A stretch of DNA of 64,000 nucleotides from Lepas anatifera (Eukaryota; Arthropoda; Thecostraca; Lepadidae): the NCBI GenBank assembly GCA_034440635.1, contig JAOTON010001911.1:170001-234000 (forward strand), given 5' to 3'. The position numbers and the translations under genes are program-made. Below, piece by piece: positions 10,836 to 23,087 of this stretch. Position 1 is the first letter of the stretch, and each line of letters begins with the position of its first letter. Under the pieces are notes generated by a model, which ran no database searches, had not been told where the DNA came from, and saw only the letters and a program-made list of their open reading frames with translations.

Positions 10836-11235
10836 TTAACACCCACCCCGGTGGGTCCCCGAGCCAACTTCGCCCTGGTGGGGGGGGGGTTTGAACATCC
10901 CTCGAGCTCGGCCCCTATGTGGGATAGCGAAAAAGGCGAAGGCTGGTGCACAGCTCATACAAGTTAATGAAGTAACTGGATCAGTCACTTTTCGGCTCAG
11001 GTCAACATTTAGGTCATAACAGGTCAAAGACGGTTGCATTTTGAGTAGTTTTAGGGCTGTGGCGTCTAAGTTGCGTTGGAATCATGCTGTATGCCCCCTT
11101 CAATTCCTCTTATCACAGCGAATCGAATGATGTGTGATATGACTATGCTAGATCAAAACAAAAAATGACCTGAACACGGTTGAGGTCAAGGTCACTTTTC
11201 AACCTAGCATGGTCAATATGCACATCAATCGACTA
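10836..11235 (+). mobile_element. TTAA-3-like element, truncated
   Basis: Starts at TTAA, then CACCCACCCCGGTGGG and CAACTTCGCCCTGGTGGGGG, the TTAA-3 left-end pattern. AGGTCA hexamers follow. No right terminus is recognisable, so the end is approximate. Confidence 0.55.
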
Positions 11236-11581
11236 GCTTAATAAATGAACTCGCTAAATAACCCGCTAAATAAAAACTCACTAAATAATAATGTAAACAT
11301 AAAATCAAAAGGTGCCCGAAGCTGTGATGCCCCAACTTGCGGTTTATACGCGCACGTATCCCAATCCTAAAGTTGCTCTTCAGTCCATCGAAGGCAGATT
11401 TTCCCTTCCCCTTCCACCTGAACTTGCTGAACACACTTAACTATAGTACCATCGCACCTCAGTTAGTCCCAACACTCACTCTCGTCGGGTACGCGTCACA
11501 AGAGCATCGTACTCGTATATTGACACTGTATGCACAAGAGCAGCAATCAATCCTAGCCGGGAATTTCCCACAGCGTGTCCA

Positions 11582-11652
11582 CCAATCACGAGGCGAGGGC
11601 TGCGACACGTCATGGCCTCAAAGACCAATGGTCGGTCCGTGCTGTGACGTCA
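11582..11652. promoter_or_regulatory. CCAAT boxes and a CRE-like site
   Basis: CCAAT at 11582-11586 and 11625-11629, and the palindrome TGACGTCA at 11645-11652. This cluster is promoter-like, but no first exon is recognised nearby and TTAA-4 MITEs carry the same pair of motifs. It may be an old divergent MITE, since CCACATTCCCTTTAA occurs at about 12058-12074. Confidence 0.3.
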
Positions 11653-13279
11653 CACGTCCACCCATCCAGGCTGTATCACGGTGTATCAATACTATCCAGA
11701 ATATTCCAAAAAGTCAATCATAATCAGAGACGAAATGCTTTCTTTTCTACATTTAGAACACAATTGAATCCCATCTGTTCTCTCACATTTTCAGGCGGGC
11801 ATCACAAAATTTCCAATACGTTCAGCAGATCCATCGATAGAAAATTCCCTTCACGCTATGAGACGTAAGTCAGGTGTAAAGAAGTCCCTCTTGCACGTAC
11901 CTCTAAGTGAATACATATTGACTACACGTACCCCTGCAGTTTGGAGTCCTTTATCTCTCCTCCACCGATCACTTCTGATTCCAAAACAGTATTTATCTCA
12001 ATCTGCGGGCATTCTGGTCTGCTCCAGAAGACCCTGCTTCAAACTGCGTCGGAGGGCCACATTCCCTTTAATCTACCTTTATAGTAAACCCGCGCTCAAG
12101 GTTGTTACTGTTGTCCTCCATGAGCACCAACTCGCAGGTGTAACGATTTTCCCATTCTTGTCAAATAATACGATTTTAAAATTGCAAGGAAGAAGTATGC
12201 ACTCTAGAATTGAAGGCCCCGAGTTTATCCACCATTTCCGTCCAATCTCGCCAATATAAATTTCCACTAACGAAAACTATATAGTTCTAGGACACGCGAG
12301 ATTTTCCTCTTCAAGCAGCCACAATTACTTCCTTCTCATTCAGGCTAATGTTTATGCTCACCTTACCCTTTCTGCTGTACCGACTGTTAGTGACGTATTC
12401 AGGTCCTCACGATTGACCACGTAAGACAACAAGCGCGATCTCAACAAGATGCGAACACACCCTGTGCCCACCGTATCGCCCTCAAACGCTGTGATTCACC
12501 ACCATTGCTTTGACTGGGAGCACATACAACACCCAATCCGTGTGACCAGGGATGCCACACTGGCCAGGCCGGGAACGACTGGAGCGCCACCCACCCACCA
12601 AAGGCAGCGATGTCTGCAGCCGACAACCTTTTTATATACTCGATCATCATTCTGAAGCCAACACGAGACAGTCATCAAAGTGGTAATCCTTGACCGACCC
12701 AAATAATCAGTGGTGCGCCCCCGCCCAGACAGCGACACTGACGACGCCTCTGTGCCGACTGCAATCTCAAGGTCACGGCAGGCGCGCGACGAGGCGGGTG
12801 GAGTCACTGCCTATCGGCTACTGCCGTCACTTTCAATTTCCAACGTGCTGGGCCCCGAACAGCCGTAACGAGTCCTGCACCACTTCCCCGAGATGAGCCC
12901 GTAGAAACTGAATGGTTCAGTGCATGGCCCCTGGCCGATCATCCATATTACAAACTATGTGTGGAGATCAAGGGGTTTGGGGGATAGATCCCCTTGGATT
13001 TTGGGTTTCCCATGGGCTTTATATAGGACTTGTAGGTATTGCTGTACCAGCGTTAACTCATCCAGTAGTACCCCCTGGGTCGAGAAGAGATCTCCCGAAT
13101 TGGTAGATGGCACAGAGTCTACACCCTATGCCCCTATTGCTTATAAATTCTCCACCGGGAGATTCATAAGTCGCCACTATTGCTTGGCTTGCAAGTGGCA
13201 TACTCGCACTCCCTGGCAGATCTAGCAAAGGGGGCACACCGGAAAATTCCCCCAAAACCTTCGATCAATTCTGAGTTTC
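11653..13279. other. No supported gene
   Basis: Unique-looking sequence with several open stretches of 60-130 codons on both strands, none with a domain, splice pattern or codon bias that I trust. Confidence 0.3.
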
Positions 13280-14132
13280 TTAACACAAGCATTCACGGGG
13301 GGCAGGTACCCGCCCCTCCCCTCGGGTTTTTTCAGAGATAGCATAAAATGGCGACGCGTAGCACCGCCATACTTGGTATACCTCTTTGCTCATCATTTTT
13401 ACAATTTTGGCAACATTCTAGGGTTAGGTCATCTCAGGTCAGGTCACCAGTACAGGTCCAGTGACCTGACCTCAAAAAAGGTTTAAGATAACATGAACAG
13501 GGTGAACTTCTCCGATTGAAACTCTTAGCACATAATGGGCCCACCGAGTTCTCTACGATATGTCCCGGTATGTTTGATATCGATGACCTAAGGTCAGGTA
13601 CGAGCCATGACCTCCCCATGGAGACATGGGAAAATGGTTTTAACTGAATAACTTAGAAATGGGTGGTGATAGAGCGTTTATTTTAACTGCATTAGATTTG
13701 CCTTGTCTTTGCGGTTGTAATGATATGTATTTTACCTAATTTGAACTCGACCTGGCCTCAGGACAGGTCAAATCCTTAATTTGTCCTAGCAATGTCATAT
13801 TATACACTATTTGATTCGGCTTGCTGCGGGGATTGCAATGGTCTAAATTGTTTTGATCTATATTTCCTTGTTCAGATGTAATGACCGAAAGTCTTCATTT
13901 ACATTTTATCCCTATGACGGCATGTTTTTAGCTCTAGTGACCTTAAATGCGGCCTCACAAAAAAAATGGTTAAAATATTTTAGATGGAGAAGTGGATGGG
14001 CAACCCAACGCCGTTTACCGCTTTTCGCTACCTAGCGTGGTTCTCGAGATCTTAGTGGGGGCGGGTACCCGCCACCCCCCCCCCCCCCGTCAAAGCGAAG
14101 GTAGCTCAGACCCCCGCCAATGCGCGTGTTAA
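13280..14132 (-). mobile_element. TTAA-1 element
   Basis: Inverted orientation relative to the copy at 5809. TTAA at 13280-13283 and 14129-14132; the right end finishes AATGCGCGTGTTAA. The AGGTCA-rich core is present. Confidence 0.85.
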
Positions 14133-14689
14133 AAATTGTTTTCACAATTTTGGGTCTTGTTGCCCCCCTCTAAACCGTTGGTCCGTATCCGACCCTGCTC
14201 GCACTAGAGCGGGACAGAGACAATAAATTTCAACAACTTTCTGAGAAAAAGCAAGTCCTAAATCGCGTCCGTTGCTAGTGCCTAGAGATTGGCAAGAACA
14301 GTATGTTCTTCTGCCGTATGCCTGGATTTGAATTGCTACATCACGTCACAAACATTAGTGGCTAAATTTGATTGTTGCTATCGCATGAACAAAACAGTAC
14401 ATCTGACGTGTTTCTAGGCCCGTTTTATCTGGCGCCATACATATGATCCAGCCAGCAGACGCTCCTGAAACGGATTATTCAAGAAGGGACAGGACTATTT
14501 TCAAGTGCGATTTTGAATCGTGACGCAACAGAACTCAGGCTCAGGCAATGTGAAAATATCAACAAAGGGACAACCACGCGGCCGACTCCCAAGAACCCCA
14601 GTTCCACCCCGGTCGGTCCAGTATGCGTCACGCTTTGCTGTCAATACATCCATGCCTCTTACAAGCCTCATACAGCTGCTGCTCACCTG

Positions 14690-15505
14690 AAATGCTGTTC
14701 ACCTGACTGCTGCTCACCTGACAACCGCTGCTCACCCGGACAACTGCTGCTCACCTGGACAACTGCTGCTCACCTGAAAACTGCTGCTCACCTGGACAAC
14801 TGCTGCTCACCTGGAAAACTGCTACTCCCGACAGCTGCTCCTGGACAACTGCTGCTCACCTGGACAACTGCTGCTCATCTGGACTGCTGCTACTCACCTG
14901 GACAACTGCTGCTCACATGGACAACTACTGCTCATCTGGACAACTGCTGCTCACCTGGACTGCTGCTACTCACCTGGACTGCTTCTACTCACCTGGACAA
15001 CTGCAGCTCACCTTGTCAACTGCTGCTACCCCGGACAGCTGCTACACACCTGGTCAACTGCTGCTCACCTAGACAACTGCTGCTCACCTGGACTGCTGCT
15101 ACTCACCTAGAATGCTGCGGTTCACCTTGAAATCTGCTGCTCACCTAGACAACCAGGGACGGACACAGACCCTATTTTTGGGGGGGGGGGCAAACCCATG
15201 TCTGCGTCTCCTCCTGGGGGAGGGAGTGGGACGTGCGATTTGGGTGCTCAAAAGACCTAGTACAAGCTACCTCTCCTAGTACATGATCGCTCTCCTGCGG
15301 GAGGGGGAGCGAAGATTTAATTGCTCGACAGACCTAGTGTTAACTCCTTTTTTCACAAATTCATCCTGCCTTCGGGGGACCAAAAGATAGTTGGGTCCCC
15401 CTTCCAGCGCTTTGGGGGGGTGGACATGACCGGAATTCCTCCCCCTGCGTCCGCCAATGTAGACAACTGCTGCTCACCTGGACAACTGCTGCTCACCTGG
15501 ACTGC
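14690..15505 (-). repeat. Minisatellite of donor-like units, split by a hAT MITE
   Basis: Tandem units of about 15-19 bp, plus-strand core CTGCTGCTCACCTGGACAA. On the minus strand each unit contains CAGGTGAGC, a textbook 5' splice site. The array runs 14690-15153, is broken by the hAT MITE at 15154-15459, and resumes at 15460-15505. The 205-codon open frame across it is a by-product of the repeat. Confidence 0.85.
15154..15459. mobile_element. hAT MITE, 306 bp
   Basis: Perfect 8 bp target duplication TAGACAAC at 15146-15153 and 15460-15467. Ends CAGGGACGGACACAG and CTGCGTCCGCCAATG are inverted. Related copies are at 32846 and 19407. Confidence 0.9.
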
Positions 15506-15744
15506 TCCCGCGAAGGAGATGAAGTGCTGCCTCCCATCTCTTGGTCCGGACAGAGCGATAGAGCTACATTTACACCGTCCCACAGAAAGCCGAGATTACA
15601 GTCTCTCCACGATAGTCAACTGAACTGACCAGTGTCTATCGCAGCAAGTGTCTCTAAATAGATAAATAGATAAGCAATACAACTTTGCAACTGGCCTAGG
15701 GACCAACGACAACGGCAATTGCAAGAACAAGTGTCGGTATTATT

Positions 15745-15914
15745 CATTGGCGGATCAGGAAAAGTTTTGGAGGGGGCCAAAACATCGTTTTGGGGGCCAA
15801 ATCGAGAAAAATCGCAAAAGCATAGGATTTAAAAAACGGCCAAAAGTCGGTCGTTTTGGGGGCCAAAGATACTATTTCGGGCTTTGGGGGGCCTGCCCTG
15901 CCCCTGGATCAGTG
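15745..15914. mobile_element. hAT MITE, 170 bp
   Basis: Perfect 8 bp duplication GTATTATT at 15737-15744 and 15915-15922. Ends CATTGGCGGATCAGG and CCTGGATCAGTG are imperfectly inverted. Confidence 0.85.
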
Positions 15915-16040
15915 GTATTATTTCAGAATCAGGTGAGCAATTGCGCTCCGCCTTCTAACGCCTCCCAACGACAAGCATGGTTAGTAAACAAGTGTCTTCA
16001 CGGTATCTTGGGTCGCGGGTTGCGCGGGTATTCCCAGGGT

Positions 16041-16181
16041 CAGGGGCGGACGCATGAGCGACGTTGAGTGGGGGAAACTCAGGAGAAATCGTAATGGCAT
16101 AGCGTTTTTTAAAGAAAATCAGCCAAAATTTCGCCATTTGGGGGAGTATGGACCCTTGGCCTTCCTCTGCTACCGCCAGTG
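16041..16181. mobile_element. hAT MITE, 141 bp
   Basis: Target duplication CCCAGGGT / CCCAGGCT (7 of 8) at 16033-16040 and 16182-16189. Ends CAGGGGCGGACG and ACCGCCAGTG. Confidence 0.7.
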
Positions 16182-16459
16182 CCCAGGCTTAGTGGCTTAC
16201 CGATAATTTTCTACCGTTGGTGGCGCTGTCCGACAATCAGAGACCAAGCAGCCCAGGTCCAATCAGGGTAAGTAGAGGACGATCCATTGCCGATCGTCCA
16301 TTCAAAATATATATTTTTAAAAACATCAAAACTGCTAATAGACATTTTGGATGTGATTTTTGGCTGAATTGCTGCTATAAAATTTCCTTCCCAGCTTGGT
16401 ATGAAAGTATGAAATCCCCTGGGTATGATAGTCAGGGTAATGGGAAATAGTCCCGGACA

Positions 16460-16841
16460 CAGTGGCGGATCTAGCTAGTCGGTTTGGGGAGGGCAAATGA
16501 AAGTCGAGAAGCAAAAAAAACGTCGCGCAGTGAAAAGTTGTGCGACTATATGACTGACGGTAGAATTTAGGGTAATTGAGAGAAAAAAGCATAACAAACA
16601 TCACAGGTTGAAAAATATGGGCCAAGATACATTTGTCCTATCTAAGACCAAATATTTACACTGAACTTAACTGGATCTGTTTAAAGTTAAGATATCAAGC
16701 AACAAAATACTGCTTATAAACTGAAAAGGAGTCGGGGCCAAAAACGTCGACCACTGGGGGGGGCCGTAAAAACATAGTATCGTCCATAGCTTTTTCGTTT
16801 TTGGGGGCAAATGTTTTTTACCCCCCCTGGATCCGCCACTG
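16460..16841. mobile_element. hAT MITE, 382 bp
   Basis: Ends CAGTGGCGGATCTAG and GGATCCGCCACTG are inverted. Target duplication CCCGGACA / CCTGCACA (6 of 8). Same family as 38995-39392. Confidence 0.8.
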
Positions 16842-16983
16842 CCTGCACAGTCAAGTCTTTTGAACTGCAGGCCTCGATCAAAGGTGATGACAGGTTTTTA
16901 GTGCTAAGCAGACTTGTTAAGTCGGGACTCAGAGTCAGAGTCGACTATGAGTCGACTCAATTTTTGTTTGAGTCAGAATTGAG

Positions 16984-17224
16984 CATAGGCAGATCCAGGA
17001 TTGCCAACAGGGTGGGCACCTTCCCACGGGGCGCTATTGGGACCTGGGGGCACCATTTTTTACCGGAAAAACCTATCGAATAGGCACAAAATCCTATCGG
17101 TTGGCTCCCATTTTCTCATCCTGAGGGGGAACGGGGAGCACCATTTCAGGGCGTACCATCGATCTTTTAGGGTGGCGCCGTGACCATTTCAGGAGACGCC
17201 AAGCCCCCCTTGGATCCGCCTATG
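16984..17224. mobile_element. hAT MITE, 241 bp
   Basis: Perfect 8 bp duplication GAATTGAG at 16976-16983 and 17225-17232. Ends CATAGGCAGATCCAGG and CTTGGATCCGCCTATG. It is inserted in a GAGTC-rich simple-sequence tract (about 16920-17345). Confidence 0.9.
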
Positions 17225-17232
17225 GAATTGAG

Positions 17233-18465
17233 TCAACTCACTTCAGGATTTGGTTTGAATTCAAGTGGCTCAATTGCTCCAACAGATGAGTCGGATCAGA
17301 ATCAGTCAGTCTACAAACCGTGAATCAGAATTGAGTCGACTCAACATCTTAAAGGGAGATACACGAAAACATTTTTATTGGCTAGATCAGAAGGTCACAA
17401 AAAGTTGTTTCAGAAGTCTTATTCTCATTTTTGCGAATTCGGCCTGCAAATGCCTTAAAATTGCCCTCAAAGTCAACATTTCTAGACGACTTTACCGGTA
17501 CACCTCTTATCGATGTAAATGACGTACCCACGGCTAAGGCTAATTCTCCAGAAAACCGGTCTCATTTTTCCTAAGCAGTCATTTGAAAGTGTAAAACTAT
17601 TCAATAAAAAGTTATTTTAAAAAATATGCAGCCAAAAATAATATTAAAACAAAAATATAGGACTTTTAAGAAATCACAATTGATCAATCAGAACGTACAG
17701 CCACCTCATAGGGGGTCACGTGACCTTTCTGACGCAAAAGTTTTGTCATCCTGAGGCTGAAGCAGAAAACGACTCAAGACCTGAGGTACGAACGGCTGAA
17801 GACTTGAGTAATTGTGTTTTTCCGTTTTTAGGACAAAGTAATTCATTTTGTATTTTTAAAATGTTTTTTAGAATTAGTTAAAATACAAATACAGAAGAAA
17901 AAAACATTTTTATTACAAAAAAACATTACTTTTCAACTTTAAATACTTTTCGAAAAGTAAGTGATGGGTGAAGGTTTCAGCATTTTATTGGAACTGTTAA
18001 CCTATTTCGATAATAAGTGAGTGGCCTCCCACAATTTTGCCGTAGATACAAAAATAATTCAGAGTTTCGTAATCAGGATTATTCAAATAGCAAGAAATCA
18101 CAATAGTAATTTTTCGCGTATCTCCCTTTAATTATTTTGAAACTGGTGCTCAAATGGTGCAAAAAAACTATTTTGGAGACAAACTGAACCAATACTTATC
18201 CGGGGGTTTGTTGCCATTGCTCTTTTAATTTGTTTGCTGCACCAATTAGACGTTTGATTGGGGATAGCCGGCATTGCCCGGGCACACCCAGAGATATAAA
18301 TCCACACCCCCGATCTAGTATAGGTTATAGGCCTACTGGTTCAGTGCGTTGTGGACATGGCTGTAAATTGAAACGGGGGGAGGGGGGCACAGGTTCCACG
18401 CGATTCATTGCGCTAACATGTTAGAACTGGACCCAGGCTTCCTGCATTTTCTCCATATCACCTGC
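17233..18465. other. GAGTC-rich tract then AT-rich sequence, no gene
   Basis: The first 110 bp hold degenerate GAGTCGACTCAA-type simple sequence. The remainder is AT-rich with runs of A and T, without recognisable genes. Confidence 0.4.
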
Positions 18466-19299
18466 TTAACACGTGCATTGACGGGGGGTCTGAGCCACCT
18501 TCGCTGTGACGGGGGGGTTGAGTACCCGCCTCCTAAGATCTCAAAAACCACGCTAGATAGCGGAAAACGGTAAACGGCGTTGGGTATCCCATATATTTTT
18601 CGATCGAAAATAACTAAACAATTTTTTGCAGGTCATATTTTAGGTCACTAGAGGTCAAGGCATGCCATCATAGGAATAACATTTAAATAAAGGTTTTTGG
18701 TGCTATCATCTAAACAAGTAAAGGTAGAGCAAAACAATTTAGACCATTTCAATCATCGCAGTAAGCCAAATCGAATGATATACATATAACATGACCTTGC
18801 CAGGTCAAATGGGATTTGACCTGACCTCAGGTCAGGTCACGGTCAGACTGGGAAAAATGCATGTCATTAGAAATGCAAAGACAAGGCAAATCTAACGCAG
18901 TTAAAATAAACGCTCTGTCATCATCCATTACTAGCTGACTTAGTTAAAATCATTTTCCATGTTATTTCCAATGGAGAGGTCATGGTTCGTACCTGACTTT
19001 AGGTCATCGACATAAAAATACCGGAACATATTTAATAGCACTCGCTGGGCCCATTATGTGGTATGAGTTTCAATCGGATACATTCACCCTGTTCTGACTT
19101 ATGCAATCTAAAACTTTTTTGAGATCATGTCACTTGACCTGTTCTGCTGACCTGACATACGATGACCTAACCTTAAAATTTTGTCAAAAGTTGTAAAAAG
19201 TATCAGTGAAAAGGTATGTCACGTACGGCGGTCCTACGCGCCGCCATTCTTATACTATCTTAAACCCGATGGTGCAGGTACCCGCCCTCATCGTGTTAA
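18466..19299 (+). mobile_element. TTAA-1 element
   Basis: TTAA at 18466-18469 and 19296-19299. The left end TTAACACGTGCATTGACGG has one change from the consensus. The core with AGGTCA palindromes aligns along its whole length with the copy at 5809. Confidence 0.85.
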
Positions 19300-19406
19300 A
19301 CGTGCTTAAATATGTCGGCGAGGTGCATCGTCGGTAGAGTTGCCAGAGACAGACACTATGCCCTAACTTCGTCTCCGAACCCCACCCGACCATTGCCAGT
19401 CCGGGG

Positions 19407-19556
19407 CATTGGCGGATGCAGAGGGGGGGGCATTATGGTCATCCCCCCAAAGCGCTGGAGGAGGGATCAAACTATCTTTTGTCCCCTCAAAGGCCGGAGA
19501 AATAAAAAAACGGTGTTTACACTAGGTCTGTCGAGCAAAAAATATTCACTCCCTGA
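19407..19556 (+). mobile_element. hAT MITE fragment (family of 32846)
   Basis: Begins CATTGGCGGATGCAG and follows the copy at 32846 for about 150 bp, including ACACTAGGTCTGTCGAGC. The right half is missing and the next sequence is a TTAA-1 end fragment. Confidence 0.7.
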
Positions 19557-19558
19557 CA

Positions 19559-19708
19559 TAACCTAACCTTAAGATTTTGAGAAAAAAAACTTGTAAAAAT
19601 GACCATGGAAAAGGTATGCCAAATACGGTGGCACTACGTGCCGCCGTTTTTAAACTGTCTCCAAAAAAACCCGAGGGGGATAGGTACCCCCATCAATGCG
19701 CGTGTTAA
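19559..19708 (+). mobile_element. TTAA-1 3' end fragment
   Basis: Matches the last 150 bp of TTAA-1 including CATCAATGCGCGTG then TTAA. Its terminal TTAA (19705-19708) is shared with the next MITE. Confidence 0.75.
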
Positions 19709-20149
19709 AGGGAATGTGGCACCTTGGTCGAAGCCTCGAATTTAGTGAAATTATGCATACTTTTAGCCAAAAATAATGAAACCACTAATGATTGCTCTGA
19801 AAAATGTTCTATAAGTTTAATATTTTGTTTTTAAAAATACTCCTCTAGGAAAATAAATAAATATCTGCCTGTGGATGATGTCACGATCTGGCCACCACTA
19901 CCATACTTGAAATGCTTCAAGGGCTTCGATTGGCTGATGCTCATAGTGACGTCAGCATATGTCGTCACACCAGCAGCTTACAACAATGGTCGCCCGGCGA
20001 GTGGCTGGTGTCAGGTAGGTTTTAGCTTTTTCCTACGGAAATATAGAGTTCCAAGACAAATGATATATGGAGGACCGGGTTTTCCGACTTGCTTTACAAC
20101 TTGGCTATCTTAGTTAAAATCACGTTATGAAGGTGCCACATTAACTTTA
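19705..20149 (-). mobile_element. TTAA-4 MITE
   Basis: Left end TTAAAGGGAATGTGGCACC, right end AAGGTGCCACATTAAC with decay. Inverted relative to the copy at 21613. Keeps TGACGTCA (19947-19954) and ATTGG, which is CCAAT on the other strand (19929-19933). Confidence 0.8.
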
Positions 20150-20321
20150 GGCATTACATATTTTAGTGGAAATACCCTACCGTGAACCCACCTGACCTCT
20201 GGAGGCCAACCCATTGAACTGGGCGCAGGGCATTTTTTTAAGGAAAAGTCAGTGGGGGGGGCATTTTTTGTGCTGGCCGTTATAGTGTCTTCAGGGGATC
20301 AAGACCTCATTTTGAGGGGGT

Positions 20322-21324
20322 TTAACCCGCGCCCCACCGGGGTCCAGCGCCACCTTCGCCCCACCGGGGGCCATCGATGGCCCCCTCTAACTCCGAAAAT
20401 ATGGGCGTTAGCGCAAATCTGCAAAGTACAATAGAAAGCTCGCGTGAATTCAGTAAGAATTACTTCACATGTTTTAGTGCTCAGGTCAATTTTTTACCTC
20501 CAGAGGTCAAATTAGGTCAAGATCGGCTATTTTCACTCAAATATGCAATGATTAAGCAAACTGGGCATAACTCTTATGTCATTAGAGCTATTGAGGCCTG
20601 GTAAGTACATTTGATAGCAAATTGCCAGCACTTTTTCCGCTATGTGGAACGTAAAGACCTCCCGCCAGTGGTTTGACCGCCAGAGGTCACCTCGTGACCT
20701 AATATGACCTGAGGTCACGAAAGGTCAAAAGTGACCTTGCCGTATATCAAATGAAAGCCAGTGACAAGACAAACACGATGGTGTTTGTTTCACCGCTCTA
20801 GCTCAATTAGGTCAAAGTTATTGTCAAAATACTGTTTTGACCTCTGGTGACCTTGGATGACCTTGGAAAAGTCAAAGGGCAAATATGACCCCTGGGATCC
20901 GTGAAGGGTGTCCAAAACGTTGTTCTGAGCAGTCTGAGTATTTGCAATCATTTTTGTGGCTTTTATATCATGAAATAGCTTTTCCCATGCTTTTCCAATG
21001 GGAGAGGTCGCCTCGTGACCTGACCTCAGGGCACAAAATCGAAAATCCCGGATATACACCTTGTAGACCCTGGAGGGGTCATGAAGTGTAGGAGTTTCAA
21101 ATCGATCGACTTTGAAATGTAGCTCTTACAGGCTCTAAAGGTGAAGTGGGTGACCTTGGTTGACCTCGTCTGGTGACCTGACCTTGGGTGACCCAGGGTA
21201 AAAATTTCAGGGATGATGGGAAAATGATGCAGTGGAGGTAGAGCCCTCAACCACGGTGCTGCGCCTCGTCTTTTCTGCTATCCCGGAAAAACCTTGGGGG
21301 CATCGATGCCCCTGCGAGGGTTAA
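20322..21324 (+). mobile_element. TTAA-2 element
   Basis: Ends TTAACCCGCGCCCCACCGGG and CCCTGCGAGGG then TTAA (20322-20325, 21321-21324). GGCCATCGATGGCC near the left end is a palindrome. The interior is dense in AGGTCA/TGACCT. At 1003 bp it is among the least eroded copies. Confidence 0.85.
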
Positions 21325-21612
21325 TAAGACTTAGACGCGTTAGTGTTAAAAAATGTTTCAATTTATGTGTTATTCCATGTTATTCCAGGTTATAAATGCT
21401 GCCCAGGGCTGACAATTTTTTTCCGCGGAAAAGGTAAATCCGAGTTAGAAAAAAGGGTCAAAGAGGGGCAAAATTTTATATTCACCAAAGTAGCCAAATA
21501 AATACCACAAAAGTCAGATTTGAGGCTACAACAACCACTAGTGGTCGTCATAAGCCCACAGAAAAAAAGTTTTATATTTACTTGACGCAATATTTTCAAG
21601 CAGACTACTCAT

Positions 21613-22067
21613 TTAAAGGGAATGTGGCACCTTCATAACGTGATTTTAACGGAAATAGCCAAGTTGTTAAGCAAGTCGGAAAACCCGGTACTCAATGTAT
21701 CATTTGTTTTAGAACTCGAGATTTCTGTAGAAAAAACTAAAACCTACCTGAAATGCATCCATCATGTACCCTTAGCAGCAGGCCACAGTTGCAATGACTG
21801 TTGGTGTGACGACATACGCTGACGTCACGGTGAGTATCAGCCAATCGAAGTCCTCGAAGCGTATTGAATATGGCAGTGGTTGTCAGATCATTACATCATC
21901 CACTGACAGATATTTATTTCTTTCCCTAGAGAAACAATTTTAAAAATGAAAATATTGAGCTTATTTTAAATTTTTCAGCGAAATCATGGACGCCTTGATT
22001 TTCGGCTAAAAGTTCCCCTAATTACACTAAATTCTAGGATTCGACCAAGGTGCCACATTCCCTTTAA
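21613..22067 (+). mobile_element. TTAA-4 MITE
   Basis: TTAA at 21613-21616 and 22064-22067 with inverted ends AAAGGGAATGTGGCACC and GTGCCACATTCCCTTT. TGACGTCA at 21820-21827 and CCAAT at 21841-21845. Confidence 0.9.
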
Positions 22068-22857
22068 TAGGAAGCCAGGGGTCCCTTCCAATCCCGCGTG
22101 GCTATCAAATGATTTTATCCACATAACCAGAACATTTGTTAACATCAATAATTATATTGGCCGCACCTCTCCCCGCCAACAGTTATTGCTTTCTCCCCAA
22201 CTATGTATTTTTTGCTCTTGAACAGTGGCGGAACTAGGTTTTGGTAAGTGAGGAGTGCGGAGCCTCATAGGGCGCACTTTGCCATCGAATTTCCACCCAA
22301 AGGGCACATGTAGTATCGCCTACTTCGTGTCTGGTTTTCGGCGGCCATCATTTCTGTGGATCGTGTTTTTAACAAAGTTCTGTCCCTCCCTCCCACCATC
22401 ATACCATTTTTCTGCTGCTCTGCTGCTTTTTAGGTGTCAGAATATCGTATTCAGGAGCGGATGAGGTCAAAAGAAGCCATATTTATAGGACAAGGGACAA
22501 ACCAGAAATAGCTTAGGTGACAGCTGCTAGAAAAAGGGGCAAAAAAGGTCAGATTCCAAGAAAGGGCCAACCGAAAAAAATCGTGGGGCCAAACGCAAAA
22601 AAGGCCCAATTCGAGATATTTGGTCACAAAATGGCCAACCTGGCAGCCACGAAGCTGCCGCAATGTATTCCAAATGAAAAGGTTACTTTCTTATTTTGCT
22701 TTATGAGTGTGGCAAGGTAAGTAAATTCCTAAAGTATCGAGCACGAGTGGTTTATAGGCTAAATCAAGACAAGTTTTATGGACATACCTACTATGATGTG
22801 TGGCTGTTGCTGTCAAAATCATCTAGGGAATGTCGTACAAAAACCAGTTAATAATTT
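22068..22857. other. No supported gene; possible decayed hAT end
   Basis: At 22225 CAGTGGCGGAACTAGG looks like a hAT left end, but no partner end with a duplication was found. The rest holds nothing I recognise. Confidence 0.35.
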
Positions 22858-22935
22858 TTTAGGCTTATCGACGCACTGTCAGGGTCATATGGCGTCGCCA
22901 GCTCTTTCCTTGTTGGAAAGGTTTCTCGGGAGACA
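22858..22935 (-). mobile_element. SINE-A tail fragment
   Basis: Contains ATCGACGCACTGTCAGGG and CATATGGCGTCGCC, matching the tail of SINE-A at 30876. The tRNA-like head is absent. Confidence 0.65.
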
Positions 22936-23087
22936 TTTCGATGATTTCAACGAAGGGCTGTGGCTGAATATTTAATCTCTCCCAATTTTTAACATCTAGG
23001 AATCGATAAGAAAGGCCAGCTAACAACTTATCGACTTTGCAGAACAAATTGATGCAGCGATCTCACTATAAATTTCACGTATGCTAC

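Noticed and set aside
11940..12075. CCACATTCCCTTTAA as the right end of a further TTAA-4 MITE
   Set aside because: No left end or matching body in the preceding 500 bp apart from loose CCAAT/CRE motifs.
11337..12259. Overlapping frames of 97-133 codons
   Set aside because: No domain, no codon bias and no splice structure; such lengths are expected by chance in 64 kb.
14513..15130. 205-codon frame with CSPGQLLLTWTTAAHLD repeats
   Set aside because: By-product of the CACCTGGACAACTGCTGCT minisatellite.
22225..22465. Possible hAT element starting CAGTGGCGGAACTAGG
   Set aside because: I could not find a matching right end with an 8 bp duplication.
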